A program made the position numbers and the translations under genes. From Elusimicrobiota bacterium (GTDB lineage Bacteria; Elusimicrobiota; Elusimicrobia; UBA1565; UBA9628): a stretch of 64,000 bases of DNA. The stretch spans positions 1 through 64,000 of the forward strand of contig JAPLKL010000067.1 in assembly GCA_026388095.1 (NCBI GenBank). The letters are read 5' to 3'. Of the stretch, positions 1-7,537 are shown piece by piece; positions within the stretch are counted from its first letter, which is position 1, and each line of letters starts with the position of its first letter. Under the pieces are notes generated by a model, which was given only the letters and a program-made list of their open reading frames with translations, did not search any database and had not been told where the DNA came from.

Positions 1-246
<246 letters not shown>

Positions 247-312
247 GTTCGATCTCTCCTTGACATTATGCGCTGACTGTCCGTCCTGAGGCGGCGTATT
301 CTAACATAAACC

Positions 313-385
313 AGCTGGGGATGGGAATCGAACCCACGACCTTCTCCTTACCATGGAGATGCTCTACCAACTGAGCTACCCCAGC
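313..385 (-). tRNA. tRNA-Thr (anticodon GGT)
   Basis: Read on the minus strand, a full cloverleaf is visible: acceptor GCTGGGG paired with CCCCAGC, D-arm with AGCTCAGTTGGTAGAGC, anticodon stem TCTCC/GGAGA with loop ATGGTAA giving anticodon GGT, and T-arm GGTTCGATTCC. The discriminator is T and CCA is not encoded (GGT follows). It sits between tRNA-Gly and tuf and is probably processed from the same transcript. Confidence 0.97.
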
Positions 386-393
386 ATCTGAAC

Positions 394-467
394 TGGAGCG
401 GGCGATGGGAATCGAACCCACGTAACGAGCTTGGAAAACTCGTGTTCTACCATTGAACTACGCCCGC
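394..467 (-). tRNA. tRNA-Gly (anticodon TCC)
   Basis: Minus-strand cloverleaf with acceptor GCGGGCG/CGCCCGC, D-arm TAGTTCAATGGTAGAA, anticodon loop TTTCCAA giving TCC, T-arm GGTTCGATTCC and an encoded 3' CCA at 394-396. It is the first gene of the tRNA-Gly, tRNA-Thr, tuf group and lies about 70 nt downstream of a strong promoter. Confidence 0.96.
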
Positions 468-544
468 GTCCCAGCCCGCCGACCCATAAGCATTCCGCTC
501 TTGTGCCGGAAAATCTCGGGGATTTGCGGCGGCGGGACCTGGAT

Positions 545-574
545 AATATAGCGATTTTTCCTAAAAGGTGTCAA
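545..574 (-). promoter_or_regulatory. Strong sigma-70-type promoter for the tRNA-Gly/tRNA-Thr/tuf operon
   Basis: On the minus strand TTGACA (569-574) and TATATT (545-550) are separated by 18 bp, with an A/T-rich spacer. Transcription would start near 538, about 70 nt before tRNA-Gly. The TGA inside TTGACA is the stop codon of the upstream cytosine deaminase gene, so the -35 box and that gene's end coincide. Confidence 0.8.
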
Positions 575-1017
575 ACCCCTATGTCTTCGTTCCATAACTC
601 CGGGCGGCGGCGTATGAAATCCGCCATCAGCTCGCGGCACTCGGCCAGGTCGAGGTTGACCAGACGGGTGAAGCGGCGCGAGTAGCTCTCCGGGCCCTTG
701 AAGGTCCGGTTCTCGCCGATGACCACGCGGGGGATCTTGTAGAGGAGGATGGCGCCGGTGCACATGGCGCAGGGCGAGAGCGTCGAGTAGAGCGTGCAGC
801 GCCGGTAGTCGCGGGCCTTGAGCCGGCCGGCGTTCTCCAGGCAGTCCATCTCCGCGTGCAGGATGGCCGACTTCTTCTGCACCCGGCGGTTGTGGCCGCG
901 GCCTATGACGCGGCCGCCCTTGACCAGGACCGCTCCAATGGGGATGCCGCCTTCGCGCAGGCCCTGGCGGGCCTCTCGGATGGCGGCTTTCATGAACTTG
1001 AGATCGTCCTTGCGCAT
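571..1017 (-). CDS. Yeast-type cytosine deaminase / nucleoside deaminase
   Basis: Predicted zinc-dependent cytoplasmic deaminase of 148 residues. The zinc and proton-shuttle motif is HAE (H54, E56) and the second motif is SPCAMC (C83, C86). The stretches GRGHN, TLYSTLSPC, GAI and the C-terminal WNEDIG match fungal cytosine deaminase (FCY1-type, cytosine to uracil) more closely than tRNA adenosine deaminase, so cytosine is the likely substrate; guanine deaminase is an alternative. An upstream ATG at 1047 is possible, but the start at 1017 is preceded by GGAGG at proper spacing. An adenosine deaminase lies 1.6 kb away, so base salvage is a local theme. Confidence 0.85.
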   Translation of the reverse strand: MRKDDLKFMKAAIREARQGLREGGIPIGAVLVKGGRVIGRGHNRRVQKKSAILHAEMDCLENAGRLKARDYRRCTLYSTLSPCAMCTGAILLYKIPRVVIGENRTFKGPESYSRRFTRLVNLDLAECRELMADFIRRRPELWNEDIGV

Positions 1018-1077
1018 GGGGCCTCCGTGGTCGAGGGATGATACCAAATCTCCCTGAAAAGAGTTATCATCACCGGC

Positions 1078-1311
1078 ATGAGTCCATCAACGCAGTCGGC
1101 CCTGTCCGGCCTCCTGGGGGCGGCTCTAGCGGTGGCGGGGGTGCTCTACGCCCAGCGCGTCCTGCGGGAGAACAAAGAGAACTGGGCGCGGGCGCATCAG
1201 GAGCAGCAGGCTCCGGCGCAGCCCGCCCCGGCGGCGCAGGCACAGCCCGCCCCACCGCCGCAGGCGCAGCCGGCCCCCGCGCCGCAGGCGCAGCAGCCTC
1301 AGTCGCCCTGA
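1078..1311 (+). CDS. Small membrane protein with Pro/Ala/Gln-rich tail
   Basis: Unrecognised 77-residue protein. Residues about 8-25 form one hydrophobic segment, followed by a charged stretch and then a low-complexity tail of Ala-Gln-Pro repeats (PAPAAQAQPAPPPQAQ type) likely to sit in the periplasm as a spacer. TATCAT at 1065-1070 ends 7 nt before the ATG and there is no clear Shine-Dalgarno, which suggests a leaderless mRNA. The next gene starts 3 nt after the stop, so the two are probably one operon. The repetitive tail has no assignable function. Confidence 0.6.
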   Translation: MSPSTQSALSGLLGAALAVAGVLYAQRVLRENKENWARAHQEQQAPAQPAPAAQAQPAPPPQAQPAPAPQAQQPQSP

Positions 1312-1314
1312 CCT

Positions 1315-1830
1315 ATGTCGCGGCTCTGGCCGTGGGCGCCGCTGCTGCTCTGCCTGGCGCTGACCGCCTGCCCCTACGGCGCTCCGGTCCCGCTCGGAGC
1401 GCCCGAGGCCGGGAAGATCGACGGGCGGCTGCTGGGGCGCTGGGTCCAGGTCCATGAGCAGGAGGTCGGCTTCGCCGAGTTCGAGTTCTTCGCCTTCAAC
1501 GACCACGAGTATGTCGTGGAGATGCGCAGCCACGAGCCCTATAAGCCCGAAGAGGCGGCCCACTACCGGGTCTTCTCATCGGAGGTGGGGGGGAAGAGCT
1601 TCCTGAACTGCCGGGACCTCGGCGAGAAGGAGTCCTACAACCTCGCGGTCTACGAGTTCCCGGCCCCGGACAGCGTGACCTTCTCCTTCGTCAAGGACGA
1701 CGCGATGAAGCCGGCGGGCGAGGTCAAGACCTCCAAGGCCCTGCGGCGCTTCGTGGCCGAGCACATCGCGGACAAAGGCTTCTTCGAGCCCGGCTTCACC
1801 TTCAAGAAAGCCGAGCCGGCCCGCAAGTAG
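1315..1830 (+). CDS. Hypothetical lipoprotein
   Basis: 171-residue protein with a short charged N-terminus, a hydrophobic core and the lipobox LTAC (Cys near residue 19), so probably a lipid-anchored envelope protein. The mature part has GRWVQV and repeated beta-rich, aromatic segments (FAFNDHEYVVEM), reminiscent of small beta-barrel or lipocalin-like lipoproteins, but no family can be named. It follows the small membrane protein by 3 nt and its stop abuts a perfect 13-bp hairpin that could end transcription. Confidence 0.75.
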   Translation: MSRLWPWAPLLLCLALTACPYGAPVPLGAPEAGKIDGRLLGRWVQVHEQEVGFAEFEFFAFNDHEYVVEMRSHEPYKPEEAAHYRVFSSEVGGKSFLNCRDLGEKESYNLAVYEFPAPDSVTFSFVKDDAMKPAGEVKTSKALRRFVAEHIADKGFFEPGFTFKKAEPARK

Positions 1831-1957
1831 TTCCGGTCACGCCATAGGCGTGACCGGAACCCAGCGCCGACACTCCGGTCGGCGCTGATCCGTTGTCGGC
1901 TGAGCGGGTTCTGCCGCCCGCTGCGCGGGCGGTTGCGGGCGAGCGGAGCTCGCCCGC
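1831..1957. repeat. Train of four perfect hairpins
   Basis: Four inverted repeats in 127 bp fill the gap between convergent genes: 1831-1859 (13-bp arms, loop ATA), 1862-1887 (10-bp arms, 6-nt loop), 1914-1932 (8-bp arms, loop TGC) and 1935-1957 (10-bp arms, loop GGA). All arms are perfect. No U-tract follows. They may terminate transcription from both sides, or belong to a dispersed hairpin repeat family seen elsewhere in the window. The segment GGGTTCTGCCGCC here recurs in inverted form in the element at 22793-23039. Confidence 0.85.
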
Positions 1958-1969
1958 TCGGGGGACGGA

Positions 1970-2479
1970 CTAATCCATCCGGCGGAACTTCTCCGGCGGC
2001 AGGCCGCAGACCCGGCACTTGCCAGCGGGCTTGCCCAGCTCCAGGTGGCCGCAGACCGGACAAAGGTAGATCTCAACCTGGTCGAGGTCCTTGCCCCCTT
2101 GCACGGCCTGCAGGGCCTTCCGGTAGAGGCCGGCGTGGACTTCCTCGACCTGGAGCGCCCAGTTGAACATGGTCTTGGCCTTGTGGCCGTCCTTCTGGGC
2201 CTGGGCCAGCATGGGCGGGTACATCTCGGTGAACTCGTAGGTCTCTCCCTGCACCGCGGCCTTGAGGTTGTCGGCGGTCGGGCCGATGGCGTCCATGGCC
2301 GCGAGATGTCCCAGCGCGTGGATGGTCTCGGCCTCGGCCGCGGCCCGGAACAGCTTGGCCACCTGCGGGAAACCGTCCTTCTCGGCCTTCTGGCCGAAGG
2401 CGAGGTACTTGCGGTTGGCCTGACTCTCGCCTGCGAAAGCGGTCTTGAGGTTCTCTCTCGTGTCGGTCATCACTGGCAT
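1970..2479 (-). CDS. Rubrerythrin
   Basis: 169-residue cytoplasmic non-haem di-iron protein, expected to reduce hydrogen peroxide in low-oxygen metabolism. The first 130 residues form the ferritin-like four-helix domain with iron-ligand motifs ([38 protein letters not shown]). The C-terminal rubredoxin-like knuckles are CPVC and CRVC. AGGAGG lies 6 nt before the ATG at 2479, fixing the start. A TATAAT on the minus strand at 2509-2514 is the likely -10 box. Confidence 0.95.
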   Translation of the reverse strand: MPVMTDTRENLKTAFAGESQANRKYLAFGQKAEKDGFPQVAKLFRAAAEAETIHALGHLAAMDAIGPTADNLKAAVQGETYEFTEMYPPMLAQAQKDGHKAKTMFNWALQVEEVHAGLYRKALQAVQGGKDLDQVEIYLCPVCGHLELGKPAGKCRVCGLPPEKFRRMD

Positions 2480-2508
2480 CGTTCGCCTCCTATCCTAAGA
2501 CGACGGCC

Positions 2509-2514
2509 ATTATA
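2509..2514 (-). promoter_or_regulatory. -10 box of rubrerythrin gene
   Basis: Minus strand reads TATAAT, 29 nt upstream of the rubrerythrin ATG and followed by AGGAGG. No convincing -35 element is seen at 16-18 bp. Confidence 0.5.
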
Positions 2515-2602
2515 GCCTTTTTGACCGTCTCCCCTCGGTTGGAAAAATTTCGTAGGATAGGAGTCCTCTGGAGGCCATACCCTGAAGACCACACATCCCG
2601 CG

Positions 2603-3817
2603 ATGAAAGACCGGATCACCACCGAGTTCATCCGCCGCATCCCCAAGTCCGATCTGCACCTGCACCTCGACGGCTCCCTGCGCCTCAAGACCCTCATCGA
2701 GCTGGCCCGCCAGGAGAGAGTGAAGCTGCCTTCCACCAGCGAAGCCGGGCTGCGCAAGCTCGTCTTCAAGGACTCCTACCGCGACCTCCTGGAGTACCTC
2801 CACGGCTTCGCCTACACCTGCGCGGTCCTGCGCCGGCCCGAGAACCTCGAGCGCGTGGCGCGGGAACTCGTGGAGGACAACGCGGCCGAGGGCGTGCGCT
2901 ACATCGAGGTCCGCTTCGCCCCCCAGCTGCACGTCTGCGACGGGATGAGCGCAGGCGACGCCGTGCGGGCCGTGGCCAAGGGGCTCTGGGCCGGCGCCAA
3001 GGCCCACAACCGGCGGGCCGCCGTGCGTTCCGGCGCCGACCTGCCGTTCCATTACGGCATCATCGTCTGCGGCATGCGCAAGTTCAAGAAGGGCATGTCC
3101 CCGTATTTCGCGAGCCTGCTGAGCCTCATGGAGTACGCGGACAAGGACGACGTCTACGCCGCGGCCTCCTTGGAGCTGGCGCGCTCGGCCGTGGCTTGGG
3201 CGCGGGAAGGCATGCCGGTCGTGGGCTTCGACCTGGCCGGAGAGGAGGCGGGCTACCCGCCCGAGGACCATCGGGAGGCCTACCAGTACGCGCACGACCA
3301 CTTCATCCGCAAGACCGTCCACGCGGGCGAGGCCTACGGCCCGGAGTCCATCTGGCAGGCCATAACCCAGTGCCACGCCAACCGCATCGGGCACGGGACC
3401 TTCCTCTTCGCCCACGAGATGATCAAGGCCTCGGACATCCCCGACCACCGCCGCTACGTCGAGGACCTGGCCAGCTATATCGCCAGCCAGCGCATCGGCA
3501 TCGAGGCCTGCGTCACCAGCAACCTGCAGACCACGCCGACCATCAAGACCATCGCGGCCCACCCCATCAAGACCATGATCGACTACGGCCTTTCGGTCAG
3601 CATCTGCACGGACAACCGCCTGGTCTCCAACACCACGGTGTCGCGCGAGCTGGAGCTGGTGACCCGCGCCGTGGGGCTCTCGCGCCACCAGCTGCGCAAC
3701 CTGGTCATCGCGGGCTTCAAGGGCAGCTTCTTCCCGGGCTCCTACAACGCCAAGCGCGAGTTCGTGGCCTCGGTCGTCGCGCACTACCGCCGCATCGAGA
3801 CCGAGCTCCTCGGCTGA
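2603..3817 (+). CDS. add: Adenosine deaminase family protein
   Basis: 404-residue metal-dependent amidohydrolase predicted to convert adenosine to inosine in purine salvage. The zinc motif HLHLDGS (H19, H21) is near the N-terminus, HAGE supplies a zinc His and the catalytic Glu, GHG follows, and SICTDN supplies the last metal Asp. It is longer than classic Add proteins (about 340); an insert around residues 145-190 may reflect a relative that acts on another purine nucleoside. No clear Shine-Dalgarno precedes the ATG. It is divergent from rubrerythrin and convergent with the GH75-like gene, whose stop codon abuts its own. Confidence 0.88.
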   Translation: MKDRITTEFIRRIPKSDLHLHLDGSLRLKTLIELARQERVKLPSTSEAGLRKLVFKDSYRDLLEYLHGFAYTCAVLRRPENLERVARELVEDNAAEGVRYIEVRFAPQLHVCDGMSAGDAVRAVAKGLWAGAKAHNRRAAVRSGADLPFHYGIIVCGMRKFKKGMSPYFASLLSLMEYADKDDVYAAASLELARSAVAWAREGMPVVGFDLAGEEAGYPPEDHREAYQYAHDHFIRKTVHAGEAYGPESIWQAITQCHANRIGHGTFLFAHEMIKASDIPDHRRYVEDLASYIASQRIGIEACVTSNLQTTPTIKTIAAHPIKTMIDYGLSVSICTDNRLVSNTTVSRELELVTRAVGLSRHQLRNLVIAGFKGSFFPGSYNAKREFVASVVAHYRRIETELLG

Positions 3818-4582
3818 TCAGAGGGAGGCGAGCCGGGTGTCGGAGGGGCCGGCCAAAGCGGCCTTGAGCGCCCGGGGTCCGGAGTAGCTCCGGCCCGAGC
3901 CGGGATAGAAGGAGTAGGTCACGCCGCCGGACACGCCGCCGCTGGTGCCGCTGGCCGGGATGCCCAGGCTCTCGGCCAAGGCGACCGAGCCTTCCCCGAA
4001 GCGCGGCCCGCAGTCGCCGACCACGGCCATGACGCGGCGGCCGCCGTATTCGACCTCCACCAGGTCTCCCAGCAGGCTTTGGTGCCGCTTGGGCACCACG
4101 ACATAGGGTATCTCCGCCGGGTTCAGGGAGCTTCCGTCGCTGTAGCGCAGGGAGGTGCGGGCCTGCCGATAGGGGTCGTTGTGGATGCGCGGATCATAAT
4201 TCGCGGTCTTGCCGTCCGTGTCGATGGCCATGCCCGCGCGGACCACCATGGGCTTGCCGGCCACGGCCGGGGCCAGGGCCTGGCGGGCGGAGCCGTCGAA
4301 GCGCACCCGGCCCTCCTGCACGCCGCGCAGATCGGCGTCGGGCGAGGAGCCGTCGGCGGGCCCGATGGCGGCCAGCTCCCGGGCTCCGGCCATGAGCCCG
4401 GCCGCGGCGGGGGAGAGCTGGGGCTGCTGGGGCGAGCCGAAGCGGGCGGGCGCCGGGGCGGAGAGGCCCGCGGCCGAGACGGCGCTGCCGTCCGCGCCGC
4501 AGGACGGGTCGCAGCCGCACAGCCCTCCGGCCAAGACCGACCAGCCGAGCAGGACCGCGATCCCCCGCCAAGAGCGCTTCAT
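3818..4582 (-). CDS. GH75 chitosanase-like lipoprotein
   Basis: 254-residue predicted lipoprotein (lipobox LCGC, Cys24) with an Ala/Pro-rich linker to about residue 85. The C-terminal domain has GMAIDTDG, the dehydrated-substrate region DPYRQARTSLRY, PYVVVPKR, GDLVEVEYGGRRVMAVVGDCG and FGEGSVALAESLGI, the pattern of glycoside hydrolase family 75 (fungal-type chitosanase), with the Asp and Glu of GDCG...GEGS as likely catalytic residues. Such domains in bacteria may cut chitosan or cell-wall glycans; the substrate here is unknown. The start at 4582 has TACACT 6 nt upstream (4589-4594) and no Shine-Dalgarno; an upstream in-frame ATG at 4609 would spoil the signal peptide. Confidence 0.72.
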   Translation of the reverse strand: MKRSWRGIAVLLGWSVLAGGLCGCDPSCGADGSAVSAAGLSAPAPARFGSPQQPQLSPAAAGLMAGARELAAIGPADGSSPDADLRGVQEGRVRFDGSARQALAPAVAGKPMVVRAGMAIDTDGKTANYDPRIHNDPYRQARTSLRYSDGSSLNPAEIPYVVVPKRHQSLLGDLVEVEYGGRRVMAVVGDCGPRFGEGSVALAESLGIPASGTSGGVSGGVTYSFYPGSGRSYSGPRALKAALAGPSDTRLASL

Positions 4583-4639
4583 GGGAATAGTGTAGGCCTC
4601 TGGGCCCAATCGCGCCTGGAGAATAGGTCCCGGCAGGGC

Positions 4640-6145
4640 CTAGGACTTTCGACCTAGGCCCTGCAGGAGCCGGTCCAAAGACCGGATCCGGGGCCGGCCA
4701 GCCATGAGAGCCACGGCGCGGGCGAAGAGCGGCAGCGGGTCGGGCGGCTCCGGGCAGCCCTCCTGGGGCGGCAGGAGCGCGGCTACGGCCCGGGCCTCCT
4801 CGTCGTCCTCGGCCAGGCCCCTGCGGTTGGTGGAGAGCCGGCGCGCCAAGCGCCACAGGACCGCGGTCTGGGGATGAGCGAAGCGCCAGGGCAGCTCCTC
4901 CTGGTCCGCGGCCACGACGCAGCCGGAGTTGTAGGAGCGGTCGTCGTGCCGGCGCAGCACGAGCCCGTCTGCCTCGGCCAGGGCCGTGATCGGGCGCCCC
5001 GGGAAGAGCTGGAGGCGGCTGCCCAAAGCCGAGCCGTGGTGGATGAGCGGGCAGCGCCCGATGGCGCGCAGGTTGACGCGCAGGTCGGCCGGCGTGGTCC
5101 AGGGCGTGAAGAGGATGGTGCTCAGATGCCGGGACGGGTAGCGGAAATGGCGGGGCCAGCGGCGGCTCAGCTCGGCGATGAGCCGCACGGCTTCGTGGAC
5201 CTGGGCCGCGGAGATGCCTTTGTTGAGGCGCCGGTTCTCGGCGGGCGAGAAGTTCTCCACGCCCATGCCGTAGAGCCGCAGGGAGAGACCCCGGGCGGCC
5301 AGGCGGGGCAGGCAGCGCTCCAGCGCGGCTCGCGCGGCCAGGAACTCGTCTATGCGCGGCATGAAGCCGAGCTCGGCTGCGCGCACGCCCTGCCGCGACA
5401 GGGCGCAGGCGAGCTTCTCCAGACGCCGCCAGAGCTCGTGGCCGACGAAGACGAAGCGCCGCTCCAGGCCCGCGGGGAGACGCGCCCGGCAGGCGGCCGC
5501 GGCTTCGCGCGCGGCGAAAGCGACCGGGTCGCGCGCGAAGGGCTGTTCCGGAAGGCAGCCGGCGAAGCAGAAGGAACAGCCCATGTGCCGCAACGGCAGG
5601 CTCAGACCGCGGTAGAGGGGGAGGCCGGCCAGGCGCTTGCGGTAGGAGCAGCGCAGACCGGCCACCACGCGGATGGGCGGCGCGGCGGCCCAGGGCGCGG
5701 CGTTGATGACCCGGCGCGCGAAGCCCGGCCGGACGCGGTCCGCCAGATAGGGGTCGTCGAGGCCGGGCCCCTCGGCGCCGAGGTGTTCCTTGACGAACCG
5801 GCCCAAGGCTGAGAGGTCCTCATCCAGCGGGCAGTAGACCAGGCGCGCGCCGCCGGCGCCGAGCTCGGTCCACTGGCCGTCGCGCAGGCGCTCGTTGAGC
5901 ACGACGATATCGGGCTTGCGCCGCCGCAGCTCGGCGCGCAAGAGCTTCAGGTCGCCGGGCTCCAAGGCGTAGCTCAGGGTGGGGTCGTAGCGCACGCCCA
6001 GCGCGATCCAGGAGGCGCGCCAGCCCAAGGGTCGGGCCAAGCCCATGAGGAACGGGTAGGAGCTGGCGCGGAAATGGCGGTCCGCCTCGTCGGGGACCAG
6101 CTCCACGAGCAGCAGGCTCATGGGTTTGCGGGCTGGGCCGGGCAT
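4640..6145 (-). CDS. Radical SAM-like protein with CX2CX3C motif
   Basis: 501 residues. The central segment MGCSFCFAGC carries cysteines C190, C193 and C197, and a later stretch RLYGMGVENFSPAENRRLNKGIS matches the strand-helix region typical of radical SAM barrels. The usual cluster motif is CX3CX2C; here the spacing is inverted (CX2CX3C). C166 is a possible extra ligand. The N-terminal 150 residues look like a Rossmann-type domain, as in B12-binding members. The start is uncertain: 6145 (TATCCT 9 nt upstream), 6121 and 6181 are in frame. Convergent neighbour on the left, divergent with signal peptidase on the right. Reaction unknown. Confidence 0.6.
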   Translation of the reverse strand: MPGPARKPMSLLLVELVPDEADRHFRASSYPFLMGLARPLGWRASWIALGVRYDPTLSYALEPGDLKLLRAELRRRKPDIVVLNERLRDGQWTELGAGGARLVYCPLDEDLSALGRFVKEHLGAEGPGLDDPYLADRVRPGFARRVINAAPWAAAPPIRVVAGLRCSYRKRLAGLPLYRGLSLPLRHMGCSFCFAGCLPEQPFARDPVAFAAREAAAACRARLPAGLERRFVFVGHELWRRLEKLACALSRQGVRAAELGFMPRIDEFLAARAALERCLPRLAARGLSLRLYGMGVENFSPAENRRLNKGISAAQVHEAVRLIAELSRRWPRHFRYPSRHLSTILFTPWTTPADLRVNLRAIGRCPLIHHGSALGSRLQLFPGRPITALAEADGLVLRRHDDRSYNSGCVVAADQEELPWRFAHPQTAVLWRLARRLSTNRRGLAEDDEEARAVAALLPPQEGCPEPPDPLPLFARAVALMAGRPRIRSLDRLLQGLGRKS

Positions 6146-6188
6146 ATGAGGGCTAGGATAACAAATTGCAGGCTTGCGCACCGTCTGG

Positions 6189-6203
6189 TATCATTGTCCC
6201 TAG
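6189..6203 (+). promoter_or_regulatory. Probable leaderless promoter of signal peptidase gene
   Basis: TATCAT at 6189-6194 is 9 nt from the GTG start at 6204. TTGCAG lies 17 bp upstream of it. No Shine-Dalgarno precedes the GTG. Confidence 0.5.
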
Positions 6204-6716
6204 GTGAAGCTCCCCAGGCTGTTGTTTTTGGTCAGCGTGGCCGTGTCCATCGCGCTGGCCCTGCGCATCTGGGTCTGCGAGTCCATCTTCGTGGCTTCGG
6301 GCTCCATGGAACCGACTCTGCTCGTGGGCACGCACCTCGTCGTCGAGAAGGTCACCCTGCGCCTGCGGCCGCCGCGGCGGGGAGACATCGTCGTCTTCCA
6401 CTCTCCGACCGGGGAGAGCCTGGACCTGGACAAGAGGGTGATCGCTTTGCCCGGGGAGACCGTGGAACTGCGCGCCAAGACGGTCTATGTCGGCGGCCGC
6501 GAGCTTCCGGAGCCTTATGTCGAGCACAAGCGGGCCGGGGAGCGGCTTCTGGGCGACAACCTGGGACCGCTGCTCGTGCCGCCGGGCGAGATTTTCGTGC
6601 TCGGCGACAACCGCGACGAGTCCTACGACGCCACCGTGTGGAAGGACGCCGCCGGCAAGCCCATCTATTTCATCCCCATCGCAGGGCTCCAGGGGCTGGT
6701 GCGGGGAGTCTACTAA
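6204..6716 (+). CDS. lepB: Signal peptidase I
   Basis: 170-residue inner-membrane serine protease that removes signal peptides from exported proteins. One N-terminal membrane segment (residues 5-22) precedes the catalytic Ser in SGSMEPTL (S34). The Lys general base is in DKRVIALPGE (K77), and the conserved GDNRDES box follows near the C-terminus. It starts with GTG. The next gene, an outer-membrane barrel, begins 11 nt after the stop with its own AGGAGG, so the two are likely cotranscribed. Confidence 0.95.
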   Translation: MKLPRLLFLVSVAVSIALALRIWVCESIFVASGSMEPTLLVGTHLVVEKVTLRLRPPRRGDIVVFHSPTGESLDLDKRVIALPGETVELRAKTVYVGGRELPEPYVEHKRAGERLLGDNLGPLLVPPGEIFVLGDNRDESYDATVWKDAAGKPIYFIPIAGLQGLVRGVY

Positions 6717-6727
6717 AGGAGGGGTCC

Positions 6728-7537
6728 ATGACAGACAAGACGCGCGCGGCGGCGGCGGTCCTGTTGCTGCTTTCGGGCTGGGGGGCCGGGGCCCGCGCCG
6801 AGACCTTCATAATGAAGAGCGGGAGCCGCTTCGAGGGCAGGCTCCTGTCCGCCACCACCGATTACCTTGGAGTCTCGGTCCAGGGCCGCGCGCTCGACAT
6901 CCGCCGGGACAGCATCCGGCGCATCGACTACGAGCCGGACTGGGACGGGCGCTCCGTGCGTCTGGGCGAGCGCGTCATCAAGGCGGGCTTCGGCGGGGCC
7001 TTGCCCCTGACCAGCTACGGCTTCAAGCGCGTGGCCAACGGCGGCTCGGCCGCGGACGTCGAGTTCCTCGTCCACTGCAAGCCCGAATGGGACCTGGGCC
7101 TGCGCCTCGACAGCATGGGCTTCACCAAGGCCCGGCCGCAGAGCGCGACGCTCGACGGCACGGCCCAGGTCCAGGCCTCGGTCCTGCTCTTGGAGGGCCG
7201 CTGGCTGCCCCGGCCCGGCCGCCGGGTCAGCCCGTTCTTGGTGGGGGGCCTCGGGGCCAATGTCTATTCCGAGGAGATCGAGATGACGCCCAAGGCGGGC
7301 TCGGTCTGGAGCGACACGGGCACGCGGGAGATGCGCGAGATCGACGAGACTTCGACCGGGCTGGCGGTCATGCTGGGCGGCGGCGTGCAGGTGCTGCTCT
7401 CCCGCAGCTACGTCGCGGATTTCGAGGCCGGCTGGCACTACTGGACGATCGCTGGGGCCAAGTTCGGCAACTCCATCCAGTCCTCCAGCCAGGTCCAGGC
7501 CGTATCCCTTCTGGCGCGGCTGGGCTGGCGGTTCTAG
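6728..7537 (+). CDS. Predicted outer-membrane beta-barrel protein
   Basis: 269 residues with a signal peptide ending near ARAE. Residues 25-60 (FIMKSGSRFEGRLLS...IRRIDY) resemble the small Sm-like fold that often precedes barrels. The rest consists of alternating beta strands with glycine turns (GALPLTSYGF, LGLRLDSMGF, VSPFLVGGLGANVY, AVMLGGGVQVLL) and ends in a terminal Phe (LGWRF), the usual signal for barrel insertion. AAAGGAGGGG precedes the ATG. Its stop codon overlaps that of the convergent Omp85-like gene in the tetramer CTAG. Confidence 0.78.
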   Translation: MTDKTRAAAAVLLLLSGWGAGARAETFIMKSGSRFEGRLLSATTDYLGVSVQGRALDIRRDSIRRIDYEPDWDGRSVRLGERVIKAGFGGALPLTSYGFKRVANGGSAADVEFLVHCKPEWDLGLRLDSMGFTKARPQSATLDGTAQVQASVLLLEGRWLPRPGRRVSPFLVGGLGANVYSEEIEMTPKAGSVWSDTGTREMREIDETSTGLAVMLGGGVQVLLSRSYVADFEAGWHYWTIAGAKFGNSIQSSSQVQAVSLLARLGWRF

